A stretch of 64,000 bases of DNA from Schizophyllum amplum. Taxonomy: Eukaryota; Basidiomycota; Agaricomycetes; Agaricales; Schizophyllaceae. The stretch covers positions 434,001 through 498,000 of the forward strand of contig VDMD01000012.1 in assembly GCA_007026445.1 (NCBI GenBank), read 5' to 3'. This document shows positions 11,489-22,515 of the stretch, piece after piece (the first letter of the stretch is position 1; each line of letters begins with the position of its first letter). The notes under the pieces are model-generated. The model saw only the letters and a program-made list of their open reading frames with translations. It made no database searches and had not been told where the DNA came from. Both the position numbers and the translations under genes were made by a program.

Positions 11489-14400
11489 ACTGTATATGGA
11501 CATCACGACGGAAGCCGGGGAAGTGGACAGTGGATTCATTGCTTACTGCCATTTTATAAATGTACGGTCCCAATGTATAGTCAAGCATACTTGAGATGAT
11601 ACACTACGGATTCAACAGATACATAGACCTCGACCTGATATGCGTACAGACGTCTTCACATTCTCTTCAGGCAAAGCGATGGAGTTCAGAGGACATGGCT
11701 AACATCTTCTACCTGCGAGGGAATAAGCACTTGCACTGCCAGGTATGCGAAACAAGACTGGAGTACGGCAGTGAGCAGATCGCTGCGTGGTCTATGCCGT
11801 GCTCGTCGGGCACAGCGAAACGGTTCAAACTTCGAGGTGCGCCGTCATGCAGTTTACCTTGGGCTGCATATGGCGGATAAGGCCATTCCTGCTATGGGAT
11901 TTCCCTCGGATAAAACCAACTTCCTTCCCTTCTTGCCTTCAGGCAGGCAGAAGCGTACATCGTTGCGACGCCTTACGCTGTGCGGACGTTCGAGTAGACG
12001 AGAAGCGCCATATTGATCGCTGTGGTGGACAGAGCCGGTGAGCTATCCTAAGGCTGGGGGCATACGCGCATATCCTTCGAAATAGCAACGATAATACGCA
12101 GAGCATGAAGCACGTACTGTCTCTGAAGAAGCTGCTCTATCTCTCGATTTCTGCACCTCCCACGAAGACCAGTCGCTAGCGATCAGTGTGTCTTACATGA
12201 TAGCGAGGAAGCGACTACATTTGTTCGTAGTCAAGGCAGTCGCCTAAGATCGAGGGCACGGGTCGACTCGACTCTCGAGGGAGCGGGACGAGGATGGGAA
12301 GGACGTTGGTGTCGCTGAATGAGGTGGGGCCTGAATTATGGAAAGACGGAGGATGAGGCAGCACGGTGTTGATTGACTGCTGAGTCGTGAGAGCTGCGGT
12401 ATTCGGCGCGGCAGCCTGACGGGATTGGCATGCAGATGTGAAGTGTTCGTCCGCCCGACCTTGGTGACTGGCTTTAATCAACAGTGAGTGCTCACGGCTT
12501 GCGAGACCGAGACGCACTTATCTGAGCCTCATTATGGTTCCTACTTATCATCGTCAATACGAGCGCCGCAGCAGCCAGTTCAATGGACTCACGCACATCG
12601 TGTCGTTCGCTGTCGTAGTCGGATCCTGGCATCGTCAAGCTCCTGGAGCCCACGCAAGACAGCTAGGACATCATGTACGATCGTACAACATGTCGGGCAC
12701 AATTCCGAGAGCTCAGGGAAGCGGTCGGCGCCATGAACAGTCCGGCAATCTGTGGACCAAAGCCTGCGTGTCACGGTGAGCATCGCCGTCGTGATGCTTG
12801 GTAGGGGACACGCACCAGCCGAACGTCAGCAGTGCGAAGGGGAGAAGAGGTGGTGGGAGGATACAAATGTGTCCGGCGGCGGGGGGGCCCCCGCAACCAT
12901 AGAGATCGGCCCGCGGCGGGTACTTACATAGTAACCCTGACTGATCAGAGCAGCTTCAGTGGGCAGTGGAGGTCGTGTACTTACTAGGAAATTAGCCTGT
13001 GCGAATGTCCAGCCAAGCCATACAGCACAGATCCCCTTCGCAAGTCGGGGCGGCAAGTTCAATGGGAGCAGACGAAACAACGTGTTTCCATGCCATTGAG
13101 TCCGTGCCGAAATATTGATTCCGTGAGGAAATTCCATGGCGGATCAGGCATCCTGTGGCGGAGGTCAGCACGAGCTTTGTTCTTGCCCTCCACCTCCCAA
13201 ACTTCACCTTGACCTCCGTGTTGCGCTACACGGTGCGATAACTGTACCGCTGGGCTCTCCTCAGTAGTATATTGACCTGCCCTCGCCACAAAGCCTCGAG
13301 CTCAAGAGCCAAGCCAAGAAATATACTGGAAAGTCCTGGACGAGCTGGAGGATTCCACCGTGCGCCAGCCAGACCATATGGAAAGCAGTCTTGGTGGTTA
13401 CGGCGTCGTGTCCTGTATGGCGAACTGGTGGCCCCGGCGCAGCACGTTCCAAGACACGCGACGCCTCGCCACGCTTGGTCGGCACAGATATTCTGTAGAC
13501 CAAAACGTCAGGCCAACATCGACGTTGAGGATGTTTCGCAAGGCTCTTTCCATCTAGACGCCTCGAGCAAGGAGGTCCGCTCGGGGAAGTGGCTTTGGAT
13601 GCAAAACGCGTCCAGTGGTCCAGCTGCCGATCGCAGATCGTTCAAGCTGGTGCGCCTCTTGAATCTCTTCGTTCTGTGATTGCCGACGATAAAGAGATCT
13701 TTGACCTGAGCAGGCAATTGTAGAGTTCCACATCTCGGGCTTCCAACTTCCAAACTCGTTTGCCATCGACCACCCCGAGCTCTCACGGCCGCGTCCAACA
13801 TCTTGACCATCATCTTCGCCATGGTAAGTGCATGCTCGCTATATCCTTTGACCGTATACGACCAACTGTTGATATTTCTGTAGACCAATCCAGAATGCGA
13901 TCTGGGTCATGGTCGTCCACCGTCGGCGGCGCTAGCGCATGCTGGAATGTGCACCCAGATTCATTTCCGCATATCACGTGCTAGCGAACACGCGAAATCG
14001 CGGTGCCGACGATGATCAACGTAAAACGTTGCTGTTGCGTCGCCGAGGTCGTGGTCATGGAAGAGGCGTCGGCAGGTGAAGAATTCGTGGGAAGCATAAC
14101 CAAGGATGCGAACCGGCGGAGGCTCTAAACGGCGGCGTACAAAGTCTCGATGAATTTCCAGCAGGAGCGCCTCTCCGAGAACTGGTCGGCATGTCAGATT
14201 TGGGAGAAAAGCCAGCGGTAATGCAGACCTGTCCTATTCTATCGCTTTGGTGTGCGCTCCTCTTGTGATTCGGCGCCGGCGCCTGTTCCAGTACTTCACG
14301 TTCACTGCGCCGAAGGCGAGATATGTTCGGTCTGCCACACTCACCGGCACTTTGCAGAATCTCACAGTAATCGAGCGAGCCATGCAAACTTTCCAACTCG

Positions 14401-14587
14401 GCGAAAAAAACTATGAGGTGCTGCAGGAAGGTCTTCGACGCGGGGTTCGGAGTACGGCACATCCAAGTATATGAACAGACTAGCGCGGACGCGCTCGCAG
14501 ACTGCCGAGCGAACAATTTCTCCCTGATCCTGCTGTGCACCATGCCTAATGCTAGGCTTCCACGTTCCCAGCACGCTATACCGACGC
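11489..14587. other. Intergenic region with weak coding-like stretches
   Basis: No complete gene could be built. Protein-like pieces exist on the minus strand at 12589-12783 and 12826-13137, the latter containing LPLNLPPRLAKGICAVWLG. On the plus strand there is a possible exon pair ending at 13618-13790 that encodes AIVEFHISGFQLPNSFAID. They do not join in phase with each other, and antisense frames there are equally open. A degenerate gene is possible. Confidence 0.35.
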
Positions 14588-14594
14588 TATAAAG
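14588..14594 (+). promoter_or_regulatory. TATA box of paralogue B
   Basis: TATAAAG, 82 nt upstream of the ATG at 14670. Confidence 0.5.
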
Positions 14595-14669
14595 GGTGGA
14601 CAGCGTTTCGCTGCCCCAACGGGCCTTTCCCTTCGCCCTGATTCTTTCCTGTTGGCGCGCCCCCGCGCT

Positions 14670-15435
14670 ATGCAAGACGAATCGGACGACCCTTTCTCGT
14701 TCGCCCTCCCGCCGTCATACGGTGAAGCGGCTGAGGCGATTATGTGGTATCCTGCGTCTACAGCTCAGCATGCTATCACGACCGCTAGCCATCTTCCTGC
14801 GCTAGTTCGTTGCCATAGCAGATTCACGAAGTCCGTCAATACACCCGCCGGTCGCCTTCCCTCGTACAAGCACGCGCTCCGGGCTCGGTACCGCGCCCAT
14901 CCGTACCGTCGTCCCTGCAATGCCCCTCAAGCCTTCGACTCCGATGATGCCAGCGTACGCGCTCAGTCAATTTTTTGTGTACTCCGCAAGACCCATGATT
15001 TCACGTACAGGACCTTGAAACAGAATACGTTTCGATCATGGACATTGTGCGTGTTGCGACAGAGGTCGATGGTTGCCATAGCTGACGCCTAGCGCAGATT
15101 ACGAGCCCGCAATACTTGAGGAGCCTGGGTATCACGTTCCCTACCCCCCTCGTCTTTCCCACTCCCCCCTTGCCGTCGGGCCTCGTTGGCAATGAGCGCG
15201 CAGCCGTCCTTGCTGCGCGCATCGCTGATATTGACGCCGCTATGGCCGATGTCAACGTCTGGCAGCTCACGCAGCTGGAGAGCCGGGTCGTCGTGCGTGC
15301 CAGTGTCCTGTAAAATCTATGGGGACTGACGAACGCGTTCAACGCATTTTCTAGGATTTTATTCTCTTTGTCCGTCGACGGTATACCGAGCAGCGCGAAC
15401 TAGCGCTTGCGCCTCGCGCTCACGGGCTGATTTGA
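14670..15435 (+). CDS. Small PPxY protein, paralogue B of the gene at 1685-2433
   Basis: Four exons: 14670-14954, 15011-15046, 15098-15292, 15355-15435 (198 residues), with 56, 51 and 62 nt phase-0 introns. The start MQDESDDPFSFALPPSYGE carries PPSY. Exon 2 is 36 nt (DLETEYVSIMDI), exon 3 ends in RIADIDAAMADVNVWQLTQLES, and exon 4 begins DFILFVRRRYTEQREL. Exon lengths, phases and boundary residues match paralogue A on the opposite strand 12 kb away, while synonymous positions and introns have diverged, so the duplication is not recent. No other domain is visible. Function unknown. Confidence 0.78.
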
Positions 15436-15969
15436 AGGCCGAGGCTCACATGCCACGCCCCAACAGCGCGCGTGGCGACACCCGGGCTGCTTGTTTGCGC
15501 GTCGGTGCATCCCTGACCGGACAGACACTTGAATCAGGTAGAGTCCACGACTCACACCGCTCCCGACTGTCAACTGTTGCCCCTCTTCGAATCTGGTTCG
15601 CTGTGCATATAAGTACTGCGGACTATGGTCTCGTAGCGTGGTAGTTGTACATATTCTAGAGTAGCCAGATCGATCTCTGCTTGAATAATTCTCGTTGTCG
15701 TCTTCCTCATGCCTTGAGATGTCTTTGACTGTCAAATCATCTCAAACCCCTAGAGAGGGACACCCGATAACTCAGAATTATAGAGCCTTCACGTTGATAA
15801 TAAGTAACTTCATTGTTGCAGCCAGGTTGAAGTCGAAGGAAGAGCCAGGAACTTGAAGAGCCGCTGGCCAGTGCCGCGTGCCTCGTGTCATGCTGATAAG
15901 ATAAGATTGACACCGGAGTAATCGTGATCGGGGATCCATTGTGTCCCATCCTTGTTTTTGTTCACCATC
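15436..15969. other. Intergenic spacer
   Basis: Holds the 3' region of paralogue B and the promoter side of BUD23. I see no gene or repeat in it. Confidence 0.5.
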
Positions 15970-17168
15970 ATGTCGCGCCCGGAGCTGCAAGCACCACCAG
16001 AAATTGTGCGTCCGCATCCTGATATACGCAAGAAGCACTAAGTGATGACATATTCTTCAGTACTATGGAGACACTGAGGCCAAAAAGTACACCAAAAAGT
16101 GTGTATTCTATACGCAGTGCTCCTCCCCTCCATCCTTCACTGAAGAGAACTCGCCTATCGCTCATGGAATATCACGTTCCTATCAATAACTCGGCTCTTT
16201 TGGCACAATGATCTAATAGCTGACCACTTAGCACTCGCAATCAGCAAATTCAGGCCGAAATGACGCATCGTGCTCTTGAACTGCTCAACCTACCCGAAGG
16301 GGAGTCCGCTTTCCTTCTTGACATTGGCTGCGGATCTGGCCTCTCGGGTGAAATTCTCGACGAAGAAGGTTACATCTGGGCCGGCGTCGATGTTGCGCCA
16401 AGCATGCTTGGTGAGTGACATCTAGTCTTGTCATCTGAACGGCCTTACATGACCCTCAGAGGTCGCCCTTGAGCGAGAGGTCGAAGGAGACCTCTTTCTA
16501 CAAGATATTGGGCAAGGCTTTGGCTTCAGGCCAGGCAGCTTCGACGGCGCCATCAGGTCCGTCTCTGACTCACCCATATACATAGTCCTTTTTAACAAGT
16601 CAATCAGCATTTCCGTCCTTCAATGGCTGCTCAACGCCGAAACATCCCATCCCACCTCATCCCCGCCGCACCGCCTCACCCGATTCTTCACCACACTGCA
16701 CTCCGCCTTGCGCAACCCATCTCGCGCGGTCTTGCAATTCTACCCCTCTTCGGACGACCAGATTCAGCTCATCACCTCTATTGCGATGAGGGCAGGCTTC
16801 GGCGGCGGCATTGTCGTGGACTATCCGAACTCGAACAAGGCGAAGAAGGTCTTCCTCGTGCTCTATGTCGGCGGCAATGGCCTGCAGCAGGTACCGCAGG
16901 GGCTGACGGGCGAGGATGCGGAGGGAGCAGATGATAGCGTACGCTTTGAGCGAAGGCGAGAGCGGGAGAGGCGGCGGAACGAGGCAAAGGGCAAGAGGAA
17001 GAGCGTGAAGGATAGGGATTGGATATTGAAGAAGAAAGAGGTACGTGGCACGATCCTGGATGCGATGACGAATCTAACGTATTCTATCAGCTATACAGGA
17101 AGCGCGGGAAAGAGACCGTGCCAAGGGACTCAAAGTTCACGGGCAGAACACGAAAGCCGACATTCTGA
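15970..17168 (+). CDS. BUD23: 18S rRNA (guanine-N7) methyltransferase Bud23
   Basis: Six exons: 15970-16005, 16061-16098, 16232-16410, 16460-16556, 16608-17040, 17091-17168 (286 residues). Bud23, with Trm112, methylates a guanine of 18S rRNA in the small-subunit head and acts in late 40S assembly. The SAM-binding motif I is LLDIGCGSGLSGEIL, followed by the acidic strand end AGVDVAPSML. The N-terminal RNQQIQAEMTHRALELL and the basic C-terminal tail ending SKFTGRTRKPTF are typical of the family. Intron 2 (133 nt) is longer than the others. The stop at 17166-17168 abuts a broken gene fragment that begins at once. Confidence 0.93.
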
Positions 17169-17902
17169 ATGTTGTACTCCTCTATTGCGCCTCCGCAGCA
17201 TATTCCCTTCTGTATATTTTGGTCGCTGCATACAACCTTACGCAAGCGCGTTTTCTCGCCGGTCGCCCATTCAATTGCGGAGACATGGGAAAGATTGAGT
17301 TGCATGCGCGAAAGGCACTCGGGTAATGCTGCGTCTGATTTCCATGCACAGCTCAGCACGGACTTACGTGCAGTCGGTGGTGCACTGGCAAGAGCCATGC
17401 GATGCCACAAGTCATTACAGTTAATTATGAGTGGGCCAGCAGCGGCCTGTCGTGACAGGCAAGCTATGCTGGTATGTCAGCCGTCACGAATTTTCCTGAA
17501 CTCGCCTAGTCTTGAACGAGCCACAAAATCAGTTTCTTCATCCAAATCTTTTCCAGATCTCTCCTCATTGTCAACATTATCGCTCTGGGATCTGGGCTCC
17601 CATATCAGTTCAAGGCAATTGTATCATGGTCATCGGTGTCCTGGCACAGGATAAAACTGCTATGAAGATGCGCTGCAGGTTCTGTGGCTAGCGGACCTTG
17701 ATGTGCGTACTCAAAGTTGCCTCGAGCTCAGTGGGAACGGCTTCTCAATGCAACCCTCCACCTCACGCCGCAGACTTCCCAGGAAATCCTCCTTCGTCTT
17801 TGTCGGCTGCCACCCGAGGGCATACGAATGCGTCGCGCGGCATCGCGCGTTGGAGCTCATGTCGTAGCCCTGCACTCACATCAGCGAGCTAAACGAAGGT
17901 AA
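17169..17902 (+). pseudogene. Broken membrane-protein gene fragment
   Basis: Protein-like pieces follow each other in different frames. First comes a hydrophobic segment (LLYCASAAYSLLYILVAAYN, about 17175-17235), then ITVNYEWASS (about 17412-17440), then LIVNIIALGSGLPYQF (about 17570-17615), then VIGVLAQDKTAMKMRC (about 17629-17676), and finally QWERLLNATLHLTPQTSQEI to a stop at 17902. No start codon is available because the open frame runs back into the last BUD23 exon. At least two frame changes are needed (near 17621 and 17685). I read it as a truncated, decayed multi-pass membrane protein gene or one hit by sequence errors; the family is not recognised. Confidence 0.35.
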
Positions 17903-18974
17903 AAAACACGCCGCGCACCATGTACCACTTCGCGATCTCCTCCTCCGTGAACGATGTCGGCTCAGGGTCGTCCGTCCGCCCGAGAGCTACCATAGCCTCG
18001 CCAACCGCGCGACTTGCCTCATACCACGAAAACTCAGCCGCCGCGCCGAAGAAGTACCCCTCCCGCCCGTTCGGGACGCTCGCTGGGTCGCGCAGCACCG
18101 CGTCAATGAGCAGCACATACAGCTCTCCCAGCTCGCCGATCTCGACGCTCGGCCAGATGGACGCGCCGCGGCCCAGCACGCCCGCGCGCCCGCGCAGGAG
18201 CGAGCCGGTGATGACTGCAGGCATCTGCAGGGAGCGGTGGTTCGCGATGCCCGCGCGGACGAGCGCGTGGTCGGCATAGCCCCAGATGGTGGAGGGCAGG
18301 ACGATGTACGTGTAGACATAGCCGGCGGCGCCGGCCTGGGCGATCGCGGTGTCGACGGTGCGGTGCATGTTGGTGACGGGGAGGGACTCAATTTGGTCGG
18401 CGTTGGCGTCGTCGTAGATGACGTCGCTGCGGTACATGCCCTGCGAGTTGTCGGATAGGGCGCCTGTGCCGGACTGAGTAGGGAAATGTGAGTTCATGAA
18501 GTCGAAAGTGGGCTGCGTTACTGACCGTGTTGATGAATATAGGTCGCTTTCCTGTGGCTTCGAACCTCTTCTTAAGGCCTCGCAGGATGGCATAGCACGA
18601 AGGCTCATGGTCGCAGTCCGCCTATCGGTGCAGCGTCAAATCGCGTATGCAGCTTTAAGGAAGATGTCGAATGTGCACTTACGGTGGCAATCACAACGTC
18701 GGCCTCGCTCGCTGCCTTTTCGATGAGAGCTTCGTCGTCCAGACCGCCCAGTAAAGGGGTGACGCCGAGAGCCTTCAGCTTCTCTGCCTTGGCGGCATTG
18801 CGCAGCAAGGCTGTGATGGTGAACGAGGACGCCTTGGGGTGATCGAGTAACCGAGCCAGGACGGTGCCACCAATGTAACCTGCCAAACGATTCAGTCGAC
18901 ATGCGGTGGCTTCGCAGTCAGACGACGTTCTCACCCGTGACACCGTTTATGTGGATAGTTGTCCTCGCCGCCAT
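17889..18974 (-). CDS. NmrA-like NAD(P)-binding Rossmann-fold protein
   Basis: Four exons on the minus strand: 18935-18974, 18683-18879, 18526-18621, 17889-18473 (305 residues). The N-terminus IHINGVTGYIGGTVLARLL holds the glycine-rich dinucleotide motif, which exists only after removal of intron 1 (18880-18934). A beta strand EADVVIAT follows. Length and fold match atypical short-chain dehydrogenases of the NmrA/saccharopine-like group in Agaricomycetes, which may act as redox sensors or reductases; the canonical YxxxK catalytic pair is not evident. The end overlaps the 3' tip of the broken fragment on the other strand. Confidence 0.85.
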
Positions 18975-19539
18975 ATCGAGAGGAAGGATGAGACTTTGGG
19001 TTGAGGTGCTACAGGGTGACCTTTATACATGTGCACTTCGGTGTTCACATTTGACCTTGAGTTTACTCGGTAACAGGCGCACGGAGGACATCCGTCAATC
19101 GTAGCTGGCGGCACTGGATGTGCTGTGGGACTTGCTGTACCCCGAGAACGGCAGAAGTGCAGCCGAGCTCGCTGAAGGGGACGGCAACGCTCTTACTATC
19201 TCCGACCTTATTTCCTACCTCCGAAGCCAGTTGGTGAGATATAGCTGTTTTGGCCGTAAGCTGCTACTCCGTAATGTCGTTAAGGAGCATCCATCTGAAG
19301 AGTGAGCGACGAGCGTTATGGCACGGGAGGAGTCCACTGGGAGTAGCTCGAACCAGCTTCGGGTGACATTCCCGAAAAGGAAGGCATTGTGTTCACAATA
19401 TAGCACCGCTTTGATGCGGCAAGCCGTCCCGAACCATCTCCGTCCTCCGACGATCCCAACGCGATCCTTCGATACGCGCAGTCATTAGAGTCGAGAGGCT
19501 CGCATCTAGTCCATACTTGGTTTCAACACATCTTGAGCT
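18975..19539. other. Intergenic spacer between NmrA-like gene and twinfilin
   Basis: About 560 bp upstream of both flanking start codons. It carries one coding-like exon pair (listed separately) and otherwise nothing recognisable. Confidence 0.4.
19105..19305 (+). CDS. Possible small exon pair, unassigned
   Basis: 19105-19233 reads LAALDVLWDLLYPENGRSAA and ends SYLRSQL before a good GTGAGA donor. A 51-nt intron (19234-19284) leads in phase to EHPSEE and a stop at 19303-19305. An acceptor-like TAG precedes 19105, but I could not find a first exon with an ATG in phase. It may be a remnant or chance. Confidence 0.22.
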   Translation: MAALDVLWDLLYPENGRSAAELAEGDGNALTISDLISYLRSQLVRYSCFGRKLLLRNVVKEHPSEE

Positions 19540-20951
19540 ATGGCGACCTCAGGCATCGGTGCCTCCCAAGACCTCTCCGCAAAGTTCTCCGCCGCCGTCG
19601 CGCAGAAATCGACGCGCTTCCTCAAGATAGTGATTCAGAACGGTGCGCACCGCTCCGTATATAGTGCGAGCAGAGCTACAATCTGCGAACTCCAGAATCT
19701 CTGGTCCACGCCGCGTCCGTTCCGATCAGCGGCAAACTCGAGGACGACCTGCCACAACTGCAGGAGCTCCTAGAGGATTCGGAGCCCGCGTATGTTCTGG
19801 GCAAGCTTGACGCGCCATCTTTGGACTGGCTTGTCATCAATTACGTCCCGGACAGCGCAAAGGTCAGAGACAAGGTGCGCGACGCGTTTTCCTTGCTCGC
19901 ACTCATGTTCACTGATCTCTCCATCTGTCCGTCCATGCCACCTATCCCTTCATGGCTTATGCTTTCATCGTACGCTCTATCCTTCTCAGATGCTCTATGC
20001 CTCTACCCGCAACTCCCTCATGCGCGCCCTCGGTTCCGCCACGTTCAGCGACAATATCTACGCCACATCCAAAGCGGACCTAACACCCGAGGCATACGCT
20101 GCACATCTCCGACATCTGGCAGCGCCGAAGCCCCTCTCCGCGCGCGAGAAGGAGATGGAGGACGTGAAGGCAGCGGAGAGGGAGGGCGGAATGAACCAGT
20201 ACGACGGCGCACGCAGGAGGGTCACGGTGAGCCGGGATACAGAATCATGGAAGGCGAAGTCCTGACGCGAATACTTGCACAGGACTTGGTGAACACGGGC
20301 ATGGGCTTCCAATGGAGTGAAGACGCAGCAGAGGCGGTCAAGGGGCTTGGTGAAGGAGACGACTGCCGCATCATCGTCCTGGTATGTGTCTTTGCTCTTG
20401 ATCTCAAGTTCGTAGCGACTGAAGCCAACGCACCGTAGACCGTCGAGATGCCTGCGGAGAAGCTCGCCTTGGTCTCGTCCCAGGAAACCACTGTGGAAAA
20501 CTTGGCTTCGACGCTACCCAAGAGCGACCCGTGCTACGCGCTCTTCGCATGGCCGCACTCCCACAGCTCACCACCTAGGCGAGAGATTGGTTCGTCCAAA
20601 CTACCATCTTTCACCCGGCATGCCCCGACTGACCACGCTGCCCTAGTGTTCATCTATTCCTGCCCCTCCGGATCGCCCATCAAGTATCGCATGATGTACG
20701 CCTCTGGTGCTCTCATGGTACAGCGCGGCGCGAAGTCTATCCTGGACGAAGCGGGCTCGACGGCCCACTTCGCGGCGAGGAAGATCGAGACATCGGATCC
20801 AAGCGCAATCGACGAGGCGCTGTTGGTGTCGGAGTTGGATCTGGCGACGTCCACTACGAGCCCGAGCGGCGCTGGCGGAGGTGACGCGCCCAAGGCGGAG
20901 GAGAAGAAGGCGTTCGCGAAGCCCAAGGGACCGCCCAGGCGGCAAAGGTAA
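19540..20951 (+). CDS. TWF1: Twinfilin, actin monomer-binding protein with two ADF-H domains
   Basis: Six exons: 19540-19642, 19696-19874, 19990-20226, 20283-20381, 20439-20589, 20647-20951 (357 residues). Twinfilin sequesters ADP-actin monomers and acts at filament ends. ADF-H domain 1 covers roughly residues 5-145, with FSAAVAQKSTRFLKIVIQNE and the actin-binding helix VPDSAKVRDKMLYASTRNSL. Domain 2 covers about 180-320, with MPAEKLALVSSQETTVEN and FIYSCPSGSPIKYRMMYAS. The C-terminal tail is acidic then basic (KPKGPPRRQR), as in other twinfilins. All junctions keep phase and no frame break was found. Confidence 0.93.
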
Positions 20952-21085
20952 ATGGGACGCGGTCTTGCATCAGAAACCGATAAACCTGTACAAATGCTTA
21001 TTGGAAAGCGGATGGAGTAAAGACCTTCTCAGTTCGGGGAGAACGAAACCATGTAACATACAAAAGTGCTAGAAATACATACCCA

Positions 21086-21882
21086 CTAATCGTCCCCTAC
21101 TGGTACCTCTTCTTCCAAGTACTTGATCAAACGTACCCTGATCTGCGTATTCTCGTCGCCGCGTAGGACATCCGAGACGAACTCTGCTGACACTTGCATC
21201 TGCACCTGCGAGGGGGGGGGGGGGGGTCTGTGAGGCAAGTACGAGCTGATGAATTGAAGTCGCCCTACCATCTCCAGCGATCCTCGTAGCACGCCGCATA
21301 GAACGTTGCTGAACCACAAACCGCCCTCTAGCGCATCTTCTGGTAGTTCCACAAACTCGGCCAGAGGGTTATCATCAAGCGTGAGGGTGAACGTCGCGCC
21401 CGATGTAGGTTGGGGCGTTCCCGTCGTGCTTGCCGGTCGACTCGTCGAAGGCGCCTGCCCTGGCAGCGCATGCGCTACCGTAGGCGTAATATTCAAGAAC
21501 GCCTTGAAACCGACCTGCGTACCCGTCAGCCGGAACCCTTCGTCGCAATCTGCCAACGCACCTTTGCCACCACCTCGCCGACGTCGCGGAAGTCCGCACA
21601 GCGCCCGACGCCGCTCTTCGCCAGGAAGTCCTCAATGAGGCGCGTGCCAATGTTGTACCCCATGCGCTCGAGCTGGCGGTTCACCTCCTGGTAGTCCTCG
21701 TAGTCCTGCACGAGCTGCGCGACGAGCGCGCCGTAGGTCATCGCGAAGAGCTCTGCGTTCTCCGGCGGGGCTCAGCGGGCGGCGCGTGCAACGAGCGGGG
21801 GGCGGGGGCGTACTATTTTCTCCGACCGGGACTTCCAGAGGTCCTCGCCGATGGTCTTGTACTGCTTGCTGCTCGACGACAT
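21086..21882 (-). CDS. BET3: TRAPP complex core subunit BET3
   Basis: Four exons on the minus strand: 21814-21882, 21562-21759, 21269-21514, 21086-21205 (210 residues). BET3 is the central small subunit of TRAPP, which activates Ypt1/Rab1 and tethers ER-Golgi vesicles. Family landmarks are [35 protein letters not shown] followed by GRCADF (with the conserved acylated Cys) and the final [21 protein letters not shown] Ser/Thr/Pro insert of about 35 residues sits after [10 protein letters not shown]; such inserts are common in fungi. It is head to head with NCE101, 62 bp between start codons. Intron 3 carries the C15 run noted separately. Confidence 0.93.
21212..21226 (+). repeat. G15 homopolymer in BET3 intron 3
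   Basis: A run of about 15 G on the plus strand, so C15 in the BET3 transcript just upstream of the acceptor at 21206. It probably serves as the polypyrimidine tract. Its length is likely to vary and to be hard to sequence. Confidence 0.7.
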
Positions 21883-21944
21883 GATGGGGGTATGGGGGAA
21901 AGACGCGCCTGATCGGATGTTGACGCGCCTTGGCTCTTGCGATC
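21883..21944. promoter_or_regulatory. Bidirectional promoter BET3/NCE101
   Basis: Only 62 bp separate the divergent start codons, so both promoters and 5' leaders must overlap one another or the coding regions. No TATA box is seen. Confidence 0.5.
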
Positions 21945-22202
21945 ATGGCGCCCCCGGTCCTGCTCTCGAGGTGCGTGTCCAGCTCATGGTCTGCTCGGTG
22001 TCTGATACAATGCAGGTCATTGGACTGTACCCTCGGGGTCTTTACGGGCTTCTTCGCTTGGTACCTTCATGAAACTCATCCGCGGACTGCGTTGCCTGAG
22101 GACCAGCGTCTTCTGAACCTCATCAAGTGGAAGACAGAGAAGAACAGGCTTGCGCGCGAGGAGAGAAATCGGAAACTGGAACAGGAGCTTGGCGAGCTCT
22201 GA
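21945..22202 (+). CDS. NCE101: NCE101-like non-classical export protein
   Basis: Two exons: 21945-21970 and 22016-22202 (70 residues), 45-nt intron. The protein reads MAPPVLLSRSLDCTLGVFTG, continues through a single membrane-spanning segment (to about residue 27), then YLHETHPRTALPEDQRL and a charged helix. This matches the short fungal Nce101 family, one-pass membrane proteins linked in yeast to export of leaderless proteins. Length and single transmembrane segment fit; the assignment rests on the ETHPRTALPEDQRL-type motif. Confidence 0.75.
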   Translation: MAPPVLLSRCVSSSWSARCLIQCRSLDCTLGVFTGFFAWYLHETHPRTALPEDQRLLNLIKWKTEKNRLAREERNRKLEQELGEL

Positions 22203-22515
22203 AAGTACGCGCATGTTCCCCCGATGAGATTCTGTCGCACTCATACTTTATGGTCAGATCGTGCGTCTGCCACCGTGTTATGGTGCTTCGTCCTTCGAGC
22301 CTTGTGGGTATACTGCAGCCCGACAGACTAATGTGCTCGAACTGCAATACCTGCGTACGATGAAAGGAGTCCGCATCTACAGTGTGCAACTGCACCTTAC
22401 GCCCGCTCGCGTTCACATACGGATAGGTTCATTGCGATCCATATGCATGGTGACACTGTCGGTCCATAATCGGCATGCTCGTACCATGCAATCCTATGTT
22501 ATATAGTGAACTATA

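Noticed and set aside
12215..13137. Minus-strand open frames suggesting a gene
   Set aside because: Pieces cannot be joined in phase, there is no clear start, and nothing resembles a known family strongly enough to call a gene.
14055..14675. 206-codon open frame on the minus strand upstream of paralogue B
   Set aside because: It runs across the TATA box and 5' region of paralogue B, shows no domain or sensible composition, and the opposite strand is equally open.
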